A DNA stretch of 64,000 nucleotides from UKL13-2 sp040006575 (GTDB lineage Bacteria > Pseudomonadota > Gammaproteobacteria > Burkholderiales > Usitatibacteraceae): positions 1 to 64,000 of the forward strand of contig JBDTWS010000002.1 in the NCBI GenBank assembly GCA_040006575.1, in the 5' to 3' direction. Within the stretch, counting starts at the first letter, position 1; every line of letters starts with the position of its first letter. The position numbers and the translations under genes were made by a program. The notes below the pieces were generated by a model that was given only the letters and a program-made list of their open reading frames with translations, was not told the origin of the DNA and made no database searches. Positions 17,402 through 27,000 of this stretch are shown here, one piece after another.

Positions 17402-19045
17402 ATGAATACGTTTAAAATGAAGTCAATGCACGTTGCAGTGCTCGCGGGTTTGGCGGCTATCGGAGCTGCTGGAACTGCTGAAGCCGTGCACATCAATCCT
17501 GATGGCACCGGCCAGGTTTTGGTATACCCGTACTACACGGCGCGTGCTGGTCAAGCAACTTTGATCACCATCATCAACGTCCAGAACAACACCAAGATCG
17601 TTAAAGTCCGCTTCCTGGAAGGCAAGAACAGCCGCGAAGTACTTGACTTTAACTTGTTCCTCTCCCCAAGCGACGTTTGGACCGGTGCTATCGTTGGAAC
17701 GACCAACGGTGCCCGTGTTGTCACCAATGACAACTCCTGCGTAACGCCTAGCGACTTGTTCGTTGAAACCCGTACCGACGGCGCAAACCCGTTGAACGAT
17801 TTCAAGAACTACACGTACACCGGCGCGTTTGTTGATTCCGCATCGTTCGCTTCGCTGGATCGTACCCGTGAAGGCTATTTCGAAGTTATCGAAATGGGCG
17901 TAGTGGATGACGACACAATCGACGGCAATCCTATCGTTGGTGCTACTGCAGTCGCTGTGACCGGATTCATCCGTCACAACACCGCTGGCGTTCCTGCCAA
18001 CTGTCGCGCTCTGGACAGCTTCGACAACTTCGCTGGCAACCCTGCAACGACGAAATTCCCGAACCAAGGGACGTCGCCTGTAAGCGTGCCGCCCGCTGGT
18101 ACCCTGACACAGCCGCCGCGCGGTGGTTTGACTGGTCGCGCCAGCATTATCAGCTCGACAACTGGTTCAAACTACACGTACAGCCCGACCGCATTTGATG
18201 CATGGTCTGTCACGCAACAGTATTCGGAATCCGGTAACCTGGCTCCGTCGATCACCGCAGTTGATTCGGGCAATGCAGCTCTGGTTGGCCCGACCAGCAA
18301 CGTGTTCACCTCCGCTGGTATCGTTACAACCGTCTGGCCAATTAGCGCGGCTGGTTCGCGTGACGCTATGTCGGCAACGATGATGCGCAACAGCGTGATC
18401 AACGAGTACATCCTTGACGCAGCTACTGCATCGCAAACCGACTGGGTTGTTACCTTCCCAACGAAGCGTGCCTATGTGTCAGTTGGTGGCGGAGCAGCTA
18501 TTGCACCGTTCGCACAAAACTTCCCGAACTCGACAGCCGGCTCTTGCGATCCTTATGGCTTCTCGGTGCTGAATCGTGAAGAAGGCGTACCTGGTTCGAT
18601 CACCCTGATCCCGAATCCTTCACCGCTGCCCCCGGGCGTAACGGTGGCTGGTGCAACCCTGTGTTGGGAAGCTAACGTTGTACCGTTCGCTGGTACAAGC
18701 TTGCTGTCCTCGCAGAACACCAACCCACTGATCACGTCGCTGCAACAGTTCGTGAACGGTGCAACCACCACACCGGCCAGCCTGACAACGCCGACCCTGC
18801 GCGCAACACAAGGCCCGAACGGCTTCATGTCCATGTTCTTCAACAGCGGTACGCAAGTTTTGGCCACCACCGGTGCCACGACAACCCGTACACCGTTGGG
18901 TCAAGCTCCAGTTGCAGTTGTCAACGCTGTGTATAACGGTCTGCCAGTTATCGGCACGATGATGCATAACTACCAAAACACCGGTGTTGTGTCACGCTTC
19001 GGCGGTACGGTTGATCACAAGTTCACACGTAGCATCACACCGTAA
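17402..19045 (+). CDS. Secreted protein of unknown function, likely abundant
   Basis: A 547-residue protein with a clear signal peptide (MNTFKMKSMHVAVLAG..., cut after AEA near residue 28). The mature N terminus VHINPDGTGQVLVYPYYTAR resembles that of a family of secreted or surface proteins of unknown function in aquatic proteobacteria (recalled, not searched). The mature part is rich in Thr, Ala, Asn and Ser and has four visible Cys residues that could form disulfides. Strong expression is suggested by an AAAGGAG ribosome-binding site, a dedicated promoter and a strong terminator. A surface-layer or T2SS-substrate role is a guess from composition and from its place next to the T2SS operon. 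Confidence 0.75.
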   Translation: MNTFKMKSMHVAVLAGLAAIGAAGTAEAVHINPDGTGQVLVYPYYTARAGQATLITIINVQNNTKIVKVRFLEGKNSREVLDFNLFLSPSDVWTGAIVGTTNGARVVTNDNSCVTPSDLFVETRTDGANPLNDFKNYTYTGAFVDSASFASLDRTREGYFEVIEMGVVDDDTIDGNPIVGATAVAVTGFIRHNTAGVPANCRALDSFDNFAGNPATTKFPNQGTSPVSVPPAGTLTQPPRGGLTGRASIISSTTGSNYTYSPTAFDAWSVTQQYSESGNLAPSITAVDSGNAALVGPTSNVFTSAGIVTTVWPISAAGSRDAMSATMMRNSVINEYILDAATASQTDWVVTFPTKRAYVSVGGGAAIAPFAQNFPNSTAGSCDPYGFSVLNREEGVPGSITLIPNPSPLPPGVTVAGATLCWEANVVPFAGTSLLSSQNTNPLITSLQQFVNGATTTPASLTTPTLRATQGPNGFMSMFFNSGTQVLATTGATTTRTPLGQAPVAVVNAVYNGLPVIGTMMHNYQNTGVVSRFGGTVDHKFTRSITP

Positions 19046-19073
19046 TCGATTCAAATTGCCACACGCAACAAAC

Positions 19074-19101
19074 AAAAAGGGGTGCAGTTGCACCCCTTTT
19101 T
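19074..19101 (+). terminator. Rho-independent terminator after the 17402 gene
   Basis: A perfect 13-bp stem (AAAAAGGGGTGCA with TGCACCCCTTTTT) has a 2-base spacer. It starts 28 bp after the stop codon and ends in a T run. The symmetrical A and T tracts would allow action on both strands. Confidence 0.9.
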
Positions 19102-19243
19102 GTCGTTTGAAGATGCAATCTGTATGCAAGAGTTTACATTCTTGGGTGGCCTCGCCTGCTAGCATCGGTTGCACTAATAAGAAAAAATATCTTCACTCTG
19201 CCGGGACCATTACGTGATTTATGTTGGACTTAAGAGGAACAAA

Positions 19244-20905
19244 ATGAATATTCAAAATTTAAAGATAGTGCTGGCATCAGCGCTACTCTCAATCTGTACT
19301 TTTAGCAGCGTGCAAGCGCAAACGGCCGTATCCATAAATGGCACAGTGTGCGCCGGCGCCACGATTGTTTTCGGTGCGGGTGGAATCAATGTGAACGCAG
19401 CCGCGAATTGCGTCGGCACGACGGGACAAGTTCCATCGATCAACAACAGCACGCCAGCGAACGCCGACCAAGGGGCCTTCTATAGCCATTCCTTCTCGGC
19501 TAACGGATCTACGCCACTTTCCTGGGCCGTTACAAGTGGCGCTCTACCTGCCGGAATGGGAATCAACGCAACAACGGGGGTCGTAAGCGGGACACCGACG
19601 ACAATCCAGACATACTCATTTTCTGTAACAGCATCCAACACCTTCGGTACCAGTGCGCCGCTCTCGACGTCCATCAATGTTGTCGCCCCAAGTGGCCCGC
19701 CCGTATTTGGAAATTCTCCACCTACAACTGCCAGCATCGGCACAGCGTATAGTCATCAGTACACGGCAACCGGCGCCGCTCCCATTGCGTACTCCATAGT
19801 CTCTGGAGTTCCTCCATCTGGAATAACGTTGAGCCCCACAGGTCTGCTGGCGGGAGCGCCACTTGCAGGTGCGGTCACTTCAGCGTTTACAGTGCAAGCG
19901 TCGAATAGTGTTTCCACAACGACGCAAGCCGTCAACATCGCAATCATTGCTTTGGTGGGACCGACGATTACCAGCTTTGCACCGCCCGCGGGAACTGTGA
20001 ATGCCGCCTACACGTACACATTTGCAGCGAGTGGTTCTGCACCAATTACGTGGGACAAGGCCACTGGCACATTGCCCCCTGGCTTGACGATCTCGGCAGC
20101 TGGAGTACTTAGCGGGACGCCCACGACAGCAGGTACTTACACCTTCACAGCAAGGGCCACAAATTCGGTAACAAATGCGGTGTCTGCGAACATTAGCATT
20201 ACAATTTCCCCACCAATTAGCAGCGGTGGGTTCGGCTCAGCCGACATTAACGGCAACCCGATCCCAGCGCCAGTGTCACGCGTAGCCAAAGCGATTCTGG
20301 CGCCTCACGCAGGACCTAACGGCGGTGGCGGACAAGGCGGGCTTGATGCCAATACAATCAATGCTTGGTCTGTCGATCCAACGGTATGCTCCAACGCGAC
20401 ACCCGGCATCAGCACACTGTGGTATCACAATGTTAGCCTGCTTGACTACGGCAGCCAATCCGCAATCGAATACTTTGACTTCCAACCCAATCAGGCGATT
20501 ACCTACGCATTTATGTCGCCACAACCCACGACAACCCAGGAAGCCGCAAACGGGCAGGTCGGACGTCTCTTTATCACGCAAGGTCCTAGCGGTACACCTG
20601 CATCTTCGTTTGTATCTGTGTCAACCTCTCCATGCGATTTTGATGTCACAAAGATCGCATCCGGAAACAAATGCTACGCAACCGGGTCAAACGAGAATGG
20701 CTTTACATTCCAGGTTACCGGCGGTGTTGGCGTTGGCACGGTGTGCAAAATGGCGCCGAACACCAAGTACTATTTGAATATTCGCTTCCAGGATGCGCGT
20801 CCCGCACCAACAGGAACACCAACGCTAGATGCATGTACGACGCAACTGTCGACGCGGCCGGGTTCAAGTACCTGCGGAGTATTGCTGCAAATCCAAACTT
20901 ACTAA
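19244..20905 (+). CDS. Secreted protein with three putative Ig (He_PIG) repeats
   Basis: A 553-residue exported protein with signal peptide MNIQNLKIVLASALLSICTF..., cut near VQA (residue 25). Three He_PIG-type Ig-like units start near residues 88, 176 and 264, an 88-residue period. Each follows the pattern PLSWAVTSGALPAGMGI / TGVVSGTPT / YSFSVTASN. The last 230 residues form a separate domain with several Cys that I do not recognise. An AGAGGAA ribosome-binding site precedes the ATG at 19244, which is preferred over an in-frame GTG at 19214. He_PIG domains usually serve adhesion or carbohydrate contact. Confidence 0.8.
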   Translation: MNIQNLKIVLASALLSICTFSSVQAQTAVSINGTVCAGATIVFGAGGINVNAAANCVGTTGQVPSINNSTPANADQGAFYSHSFSANGSTPLSWAVTSGALPAGMGINATTGVVSGTPTTIQTYSFSVTASNTFGTSAPLSTSINVVAPSGPPVFGNSPPTTASIGTAYSHQYTATGAAPIAYSIVSGVPPSGITLSPTGLLAGAPLAGAVTSAFTVQASNSVSTTTQAVNIAIIALVGPTITSFAPPAGTVNAAYTYTFAASGSAPITWDKATGTLPPGLTISAAGVLSGTPTTAGTYTFTARATNSVTNAVSANISITISPPISSGGFGSADINGNPIPAPVSRVAKAILAPHAGPNGGGGQGGLDANTINAWSVDPTVCSNATPGISTLWYHNVSLLDYGSQSAIEYFDFQPNQAITYAFMSPQPTTTQEAANGQVGRLFITQGPSGTPASSFVSVSTSPCDFDVTKIASGNKCYATGSNENGFTFQVTGGVGVGTVCKMAPNTKYYLNIRFQDARPAPTGTPTLDACTTQLSTRPGSSTCGVLLQIQTY

Positions 20906-20928
20906 TACTGCCGTAAGTTTTACAAACT

Positions 20929-20961
20929 CGCAGGCGGAATTTATTTCCGCCTGCGTTTTTT
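20929..20961 (+). terminator. Rho-independent terminator after the Ig-repeat protein gene
   Basis: An 11-bp stem, CGCAGGCGGAA paired with TTCCGCCTGCG, has a short AT loop and is followed by six T residues. It lies 24 bp after the stop and just before the PPIase gene at 20975. Confidence 0.9.
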
Positions 20962-20974
20962 CATAAAGACGTCC

Positions 20975-21916
20975 ATGAAACTCGCAAAAAAAATTCTGTT
21001 CCTCGCATTTACCACATTGCTGCCAATTGCCGCATATTCACAGACCCCCCTTCCCAGGGACAAGGTGCTCGCATCAAACCCGCGCGCCACAGTGACATAC
21101 GCTGATTTTGAAGCGGAGATGGCTCGCATTCCGCAAAGGGATCAATACGAATTCATGATGGACAAGGATCGCATCGCGACCCTGGTCGACAATATTCTGA
21201 TCAACAAGACACTGGCAATTGAGGCTCGCGAAAACAAGCTCGAAAACAATGTGCAGGCCCAGGCTGAAATTAGCAATCACACTGACAAGGTGCTGGCTAA
21301 ATATCGCGGCCTGCAAATCCAGAACTCCGCTCCAAAGATCGATTACCTGCCACGCGCCCGCGAAATATATCTCGCTAACCCGGAGCGATTCACGTCTGCG
21401 CCGCTATATGACGTTTGGCATGTCCTGGTCAATTTCACCGGACGGACCAAGGAGCAGGCAAAAGTTCGGGCTGATGAACTGCGCGCCAGACTCGTCGCTG
21501 GAGAGTCTCCCGAAAAAATAGCAGCCGAGAACTCGGACGATGGCTTCGCAAAAACCGACAAGGGCAATCTCGGACCTTCCGACCTGAAGACCTATGACGT
21601 GAGATTTGCCGCGGCCGTCCGTAAGCTGAAACCAGGTGAGTTTTCCCCGGTTTTTGAATCGGAGTTTGGGTTTCATGTCGCCAAGCTCCGCGCTTACAAA
21701 GCAGCGGTAAAGCTCCCGTTTGAAACGGTAAAAGCAGCGCTTATTAATGAGGCAGAGGACCAGTATCTCAACTCCGTTTGGGAAGCGCACCTGCGAAAGA
21801 TCCGGAACGATCCCAAGCTTTTTGTAGACGTCGAAGCGCTTGAACAGTTGCGCCCGAAGGTCGCGCCCGTACCATCCGCCCTGCCGTTGCCCGGCGCGTC
21901 GCCAAAATCGAAGTGA
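20975..21916 (+). CDS. Parvulin-type peptidyl-prolyl isomerase (PpiC/SurA-like)
   Basis: A 313-residue exported protein with signal peptide MKLAKKILFLAFTTLLPIAAYS. A SurA/PpiC-like N-terminal helical chaperone part spans about residues 30-135. A parvulin domain follows at about 140-240, with YDVWHVLVNF, FAKTDKGNLGPSDL and FESEFGFHVAKL. It probably helps periplasmic folding of secreted or outer-membrane proteins. The gene follows two secreted-protein genes and ends only 7 bp before the Wzm-like permease, hinting at shared transcription with the export cluster. Confidence 0.85.
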   Translation: MKLAKKILFLAFTTLLPIAAYSQTPLPRDKVLASNPRATVTYADFEAEMARIPQRDQYEFMMDKDRIATLVDNILINKTLAIEARENKLENNVQAQAEISNHTDKVLAKYRGLQIQNSAPKIDYLPRAREIYLANPERFTSAPLYDVWHVLVNFTGRTKEQAKVRADELRARLVAGESPEKIAAENSDDGFAKTDKGNLGPSDLKTYDVRFAAAVRKLKPGEFSPVFESEFGFHVAKLRAYKAAVKLPFETVKAALINEAEDQYLNSVWEAHLRKIRNDPKLFVDVEALEQLRPKVAPVPSALPLPGASPKSK

Positions 21917-21923
21917 CCCACAA

Positions 21924-22700
21924 TTGCTCGCAAAGGGAAACTCACTGCTGCTGGCGCGCTTCACCGAGCGTGAAATCTTCACGCGCTTCGCCGGCAGCAC
22001 CCTAGGGTTTCTCTGGGCGCTGCTGGGCCCTTTGCTGCTGCTCGGAATCTATTCGTTCGTATTCGGTCAGTTATTCCAGCAACGCCAAGGTGACCTGGCC
22101 ACGGACAGCTACACGCTTTTCGTAGCCATTGCACTCTGGCCGTGGATGATGTTTTCCGATGGCGTGCTGCGCTGCATGCAGAGTATCCACACCAACGCAG
22201 CGTTGGTGAAGAAAGTAGCATTTCCGCACTTGCTGCTCGTCCTTGCAGCCAATAACAGCGTGTTTCTAGTCCATCTGGCCGGCTACGTCGCCGTACTGGC
22301 GGTGCTGGCTCTTGCAGGTTCCAGCATCGATCTGGCCGGCATCCCCGTCGTCCTGATGTCAATCATCACGCTATACCTTTTCTCGCTTGCGTTGGGCGCG
22401 ATACTCGCCGCCATGCAAACGCTGTTGAGGGATGTTGAACAGGCTATAGCGCCCGCAATGATGATGCTCTATTACCTGACGCCAGTTTTGTATCCGATAA
22501 CTTTGATTCCGATGCAATATCGCCACTGGCTAACCTGGAATCCATTGGCATACGTCATTCAGCGCATGCGTGATGGCCTTCTATTGGGACAAGGGTTGCA
22601 AATGGGTGACTTCGGCATGCTTTTCGCCGGCGTTGTCGCAGCGATCCTGGGCGTTGCATTCTTCATCCGACTCTCACCGTACTTCGAAGATTTCCTGTAG
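21924..22700 (+). CDS. wzm: ABC-2 type polysaccharide export permease (Wzm-like)
   Basis: A 258-residue inner-membrane permease with about six hydrophobic segments. It begins LAKGNSLLLARFTEREIFTRFAGS, a family-typical cytoplasmic segment before the first helix, then LGFLWALLGPLLLLGIYSFVF. The WNPLAYVIQRMRDGLLLGQG motif in the C-terminal part is characteristic of ABC-2 exporters for O-antigen, teichoic acid or capsule. The start is uncertain: TTG at 21924 gives the family length, while a start at 21840 would add a basic tail overlapping the PPIase gene. Its partner is the ATPase at 22850. Confidence 0.87.
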   Translation: MLAKGNSLLLARFTEREIFTRFAGSTLGFLWALLGPLLLLGIYSFVFGQLFQQRQGDLATDSYTLFVAIALWPWMMFSDGVLRCMQSIHTNAALVKKVAFPHLLLVLAANNSVFLVHLAGYVAVLAVLALAGSSIDLAGIPVVLMSIITLYLFSLALGAILAAMQTLLRDVEQAIAPAMMMLYYLTPVLYPITLIPMQYRHWLTWNPLAYVIQRMRDGLLLGQGLQMGDFGMLFAGVVAAILGVAFFIRLSPYFEDFL

Positions 22701-22849
22701 CGCGAGCATCGAAGCGCCATCAAACACGCTGACGTAGCACCAGGGCTCAACGCCAGCCAACGTAGGCCCTCGTTTATAATTGCGGCCACAGCACTACTCC
22801 CAATCCCGCCAATCCCGCCAGGGCATTTTCACTATTTCCGTTTGTTACA
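22701..22849. other. Spacer between the exporter permease and ATPase genes
   Basis: A 149-bp gap, unusual for a wzm-wzt pair. It holds a -10-like TATAAT at 22775-22780 without a clear -35 box, and a tandem 9-bp repeat CAATCCCGC at 22801-22818. The ATPase gene may therefore have its own promoter. Confidence 0.4.
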
Positions 22850-24070
22850 TTGTCAACCTCAACCACAGACAAACTTGTCCGGATAGTCGGCATCGGCAAG
22901 GACTATCCCATCATCCGTACCGGTTCCGGCCGGCTGCAAACGATATTTGAGCTGCTCAGCGGTCGCGCAGTCCATGAGTACTACCGCGCGCTAAACGACG
23001 TCTCACTCACGATTGTGCGAGGAGAGTCGTGGGGCATCATCGGCGAAAACGGAGCGGGGAAATCGACGCTCATGAAAATCATCGCGGGCGTCGTCAAGCC
23101 ATCGCGAGGCACCGTCGAAGTGCGCGGTCGGATCAGCGCCTTGCTAGAACTGGGAACCGGCTTCCACCCTGAATATACCGGGCGCGACAATATATTCCTT
23201 GCCTCAGCCCTGATGGGTTGGAGCCGGGCAGAAACCAGCGCTCGCATTGAAGAAATTCTCGAGTTCGCCGATATCGGCACGCACGTGGACCAGCCTGTGA
23301 AAACCTATTCCTCCGGGATGGTCGTGCGACTCGGATTTGCGGTCGCCACCGCGCTTACGCCGGAGCTGCTTGTTACCGACGAAGTCCTCGCAGTGGGCGA
23401 CGAATCGTTCCAGAAAAAATGCCTTCGATGGATGGAAAATTTCCGTGCGCGCGGCGGCACGCTGCTGCTGTGCTCACACAGCATGTATCACATCCAGTCG
23501 CTTTGCCAGAACGCCATCTGGATCCATGAAGGTCGCGTTCACATGCAGGGCGAGTCTTTCGCCGTCACACAGGCATATCTCGCGTACCACGAAGCAAAGA
23601 ATCGCCGAGAAGCTACTCCCGTCGCCAGCGAGCTCGCCCAAGGCTCACCCTATCCCATGCTGGAATCGGTCTGGGTGGAAGATGCCAACGTGGCGGAACG
23701 CAACATTTTTGAAATGGGTGAAAACATTTCACTGTGTGGAATTTTCACCAACCCGGATGACCAGGCCACAGTCATCATGACTGGAATCACCCGAATGGAT
23801 GGCACGCCCGTGTTCGGTACGTTTTCCAACGATGCCGGGTTTGCCGCCAATCGACTGTCGGCCGGCCGCTTTGGTTTCCGTTTAACCCTCGATGCGCAGA
23901 CCCTGCTGCCGGGTGTGTACCAGCTTCGCGCGCACACGCTGGATGAACATGGTCTCCGTCTCTTCGATACGCGGGAAGTCCAGATCACGGTGAGTGGCAA
24001 GACTCGCGATCATGGCCTCGTTCGACTTTCACATCAATGGTGCCCAGGGCACGAACGCAAATCCGCATGA
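22850..24070 (+). CDS. wzt: ABC polysaccharide export ATPase with C-terminal sugar-binding domain (Wzt-like)
   Basis: A 406-residue protein. The ABC domain (about residues 10-245) has Walker A GENGAGKST, the family-typical LELGTGFHPEYTGRDN, signature YSSGMVVRL and the Walker B region LLVTDEVLAVGD. The C-terminal 150 residues form the Wzt_C beta-sandwich type that recognises the capped non-reducing end of the exported glycan. A TTG start at 22850 gives the expected N terminus, but no good ribosome-binding site is seen. The stop overlaps the start of the TPR/GT41 gene as ATGA, linking that gene to glycan export. Confidence 0.9.
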   Translation: MSTSTTDKLVRIVGIGKDYPIIRTGSGRLQTIFELLSGRAVHEYYRALNDVSLTIVRGESWGIIGENGAGKSTLMKIIAGVVKPSRGTVEVRGRISALLELGTGFHPEYTGRDNIFLASALMGWSRAETSARIEEILEFADIGTHVDQPVKTYSSGMVVRLGFAVATALTPELLVTDEVLAVGDESFQKKCLRWMENFRARGGTLLLCSHSMYHIQSLCQNAIWIHEGRVHMQGESFAVTQAYLAYHEAKNRREATPVASELAQGSPYPMLESVWVEDANVAERNIFEMGENISLCGIFTNPDDQATVIMTGITRMDGTPVFGTFSNDAGFAANRLSAGRFGFRLTLDAQTLLPGVYQLRAHTLDEHGLRLFDTREVQITVSGKTRDHGLVRLSHQWCPGHERKSA

Positions 24071-27000
24071 GCAGCAACCCGCTGACATTCGAACAAAAGC
24101 AACTCGCCAATGGCGCACTGGCACACCAGAATGCCGGACGCTACGCCGATGCAGCCCAGGCGTACGCGGCGCTGCTATCCCAGGTGCCACACCTGTGGCC
24201 AGCCTGTTACAACCTCGGGCTCGTATACCAGCATCTCGGCCGGCTACCCGAAGCAGCCGAAATGTACGCCCGTGCCGTACAACTGAATCCCAATCTGGCC
24301 GAAGGCTACAACAACCTGGGAAACGTCCTCAAGTCGCTCAAGAACACGGATGCAGCCATCGAGGCCTATCGCCAGGCACTCGCCCTTAATGCCGGGCTGT
24401 CGGAGGCCGCATATAACCTCGCGACAATGTTGCAGGCCGGCGGAGAACACCAGCAAGCCATCGACTCACTGCGACAGGCGACCGCCGTCAATCCCGCGCA
24501 CGGAAATGCGTGGGATGCGCTATACCGGGGCCTCCTGGCCGGCGGGCGCACAGACGATGCGGTACTGGCATTCCTCGAATGGGAAAAGTCGGCGGAACTG
24601 TCGCCGGAAATGGTCGTGGCGGGCCTGGCGCTATGCCGTCCGATGGGGGACACGGAACGGGAGACAAAATACGTCGAACTCGCCCTGGCGTGGCCGTTTG
24701 CTGAATTCACGCCGGACCAGTACGCGCCGATCGTCGGCATGATCCAATACTTCGACGTCACGCGGGAATCCATCCTGCTGTGCTATCGCCGTTTCGACAG
24801 TGCCGTTAATGAACAGCATGTCCCGGTCGTGCCGTTGCTTCCGCGCCGTAGCGCGGATACTCGCTTGCGAGTGGGCTACGTCTCAGGTGATTTCCGCCAG
24901 CATGTGATGGGACGCATGATGCTGGATGTCATCGCGCGACATGATCGCTCGCGTTTCGGCGTGCTTCTCATTTCAACTTGCGCACCGGCGCAGCACGATG
25001 CCACAACGACGCAGTTTCGCTCGATGGTCGACGGTTTTGCCGACATCAGCCACCTTGATGATTTTTCGGCCGCCAAAATCATTGCCGAAGCAGACATCGA
25101 CGTCCTGGTGGACCTGGGAGGTCAAACGAACAGCGCCCGCCCTGGCATCTACGCATACCGCCCCGCGCGATCCATCGTTACGCACCTCGGCTATCACGGT
25201 TGCCTGGGAATGAGCTCGGTCGATTACAAATTTACCGACCGCATCGCCGATTTGCCCGATGCGGCAATTTTCCAGATCGAAAAACCCTACGCCCTTCAGT
25301 CCTGCATTTTTCCGTTTGTGCGTGTTCCACCATTGCGCCAGGCGCCCGAACTGGTGCCGGACAAAGACCTTGATGGAAAATTTGTTTTTGCGGCGTTCCT
25401 GAATGTATTGAAACTCTCGCCGCGCTGCCTGCGCATGTGGCGGCGCGTACTGGATGCCGTGCCTGAAGCAATGCTCCTTTTTTCGCCGCTGGATGCGGCC
25501 GAGAAAAATTCAATTGCACGCGTTACCGACAGTGCCGGCATTGATGCAAACAGGATCGCCGTTCTTGAGCCAGTACGGGGCGATGCAGCACTGCGCTCAC
25601 GCTATCGTATCGCCAACGCGGTGATGGATACATCGCCCTACGCTGGTGGCGACACCACACTGGCTGCGCTGGACATGGGCGTGCCGGTCGTTACGTTGGC
25701 CGGACAGCGGCAGAGCGAAAGGGTCGGCGCCAGCATTCTCGGCCACCTGAATTTGCAGGAACTGGTTGCCGCGTCCGAAGACGATTTCGTCGCACTCGCC
25801 GTGAAACTTGCACGCGACACGCAGTTCATGGAAGCGTGCCGGAAAAAAATCGCACAGGAATTCGAAACCGCACTAGCAAGGGCGGACGATCATACGCGCG
25901 CACTTGAGGCCGCCTTCATCGACATCGCGTCGCGTAGCCCGGTAACCGCATCGATGTCACTCACAGCACGACAGTTTTTCACCACGCTTCACGACGCCAT
26001 GCGCCGCCAGGAAAAAGCGTCCGGCGATACTGAAAAACGTGCAATCGCGGCCGTATTTGCTGCGTTACGCGTCGAGCAACCCGACTATCCGCCTTTGCTG
26101 CGAGCACAGGGGCAGCTCGCGCAAGACATGAGGGATCTTGCGCTGGCTTCCGACTGCCTTGGCACGCTGCTCAAGTATTTGCCGGGAGATGTCGACACAC
26201 GTCTCACGCTGGCCGGATTCCTGATCGACCGGGGAAACGCAAAAGATGCACTGGACATCCTCGAGGATGCATCCACCGTGGGCAGCAATGTTCGTAGCCT
26301 GCTGCTGCAGACACGCGCATACAGCCAGTTGCGGCAATGGGAGAGTGCACTCAAATGCAGTGAACCCGCAATTGCCCTGGAACCTGCAAATACCCAGGCA
26401 CTGTTCTGGCACGGCACCGTTCTCTCGCACGTTGGCGAAGTCAATGCCGCACTCACTTACCTGAACCAGGCGCTCATTCTTGCGCCATCTCATACCGACG
26501 TGGCCTCTGCGGCTTACAACGCAGGTGTCCTGCTAAGCGAATCAGGAAACCACGTCGATGCAGAAAAAGTATTCCGTCGTGCGATGGCCGCCGACCCATC
26601 GCCGCCTGTACAGCTGCGACTGCTGCAAACCCTCAACATGCAAAAGCGCCATGACGATTGGCTCGTTGAAGCGCAGCGGTTTGTCGCGGCATTTCCAGGC
26701 CTGGAATACGCGACGCTGCTGGAAAGCCGGATTGCCCGGCGCCAGGGCAACCTGAAACGCGAGGCGGAACTTCTCTATCCGCTGGCCGAGCAGGTAGCGC
26801 AGATGAAAGATGATGTGACCGCATTCGAGCTGGCTGCTGAATTATCCGGTCTCCTGCCGTTTCACGATGTTTCACCCCGCTTGTTGGACCGGTTGCAGGA
26901 CAGATTTGCCAGTGCGTCAAAAGCGCTGCACCCAGCGCGCGCCGATGTAGCGAGGGCGAACACCGTCCCGGAACGCGAGAAGACCCGGCTGGGATATCTG

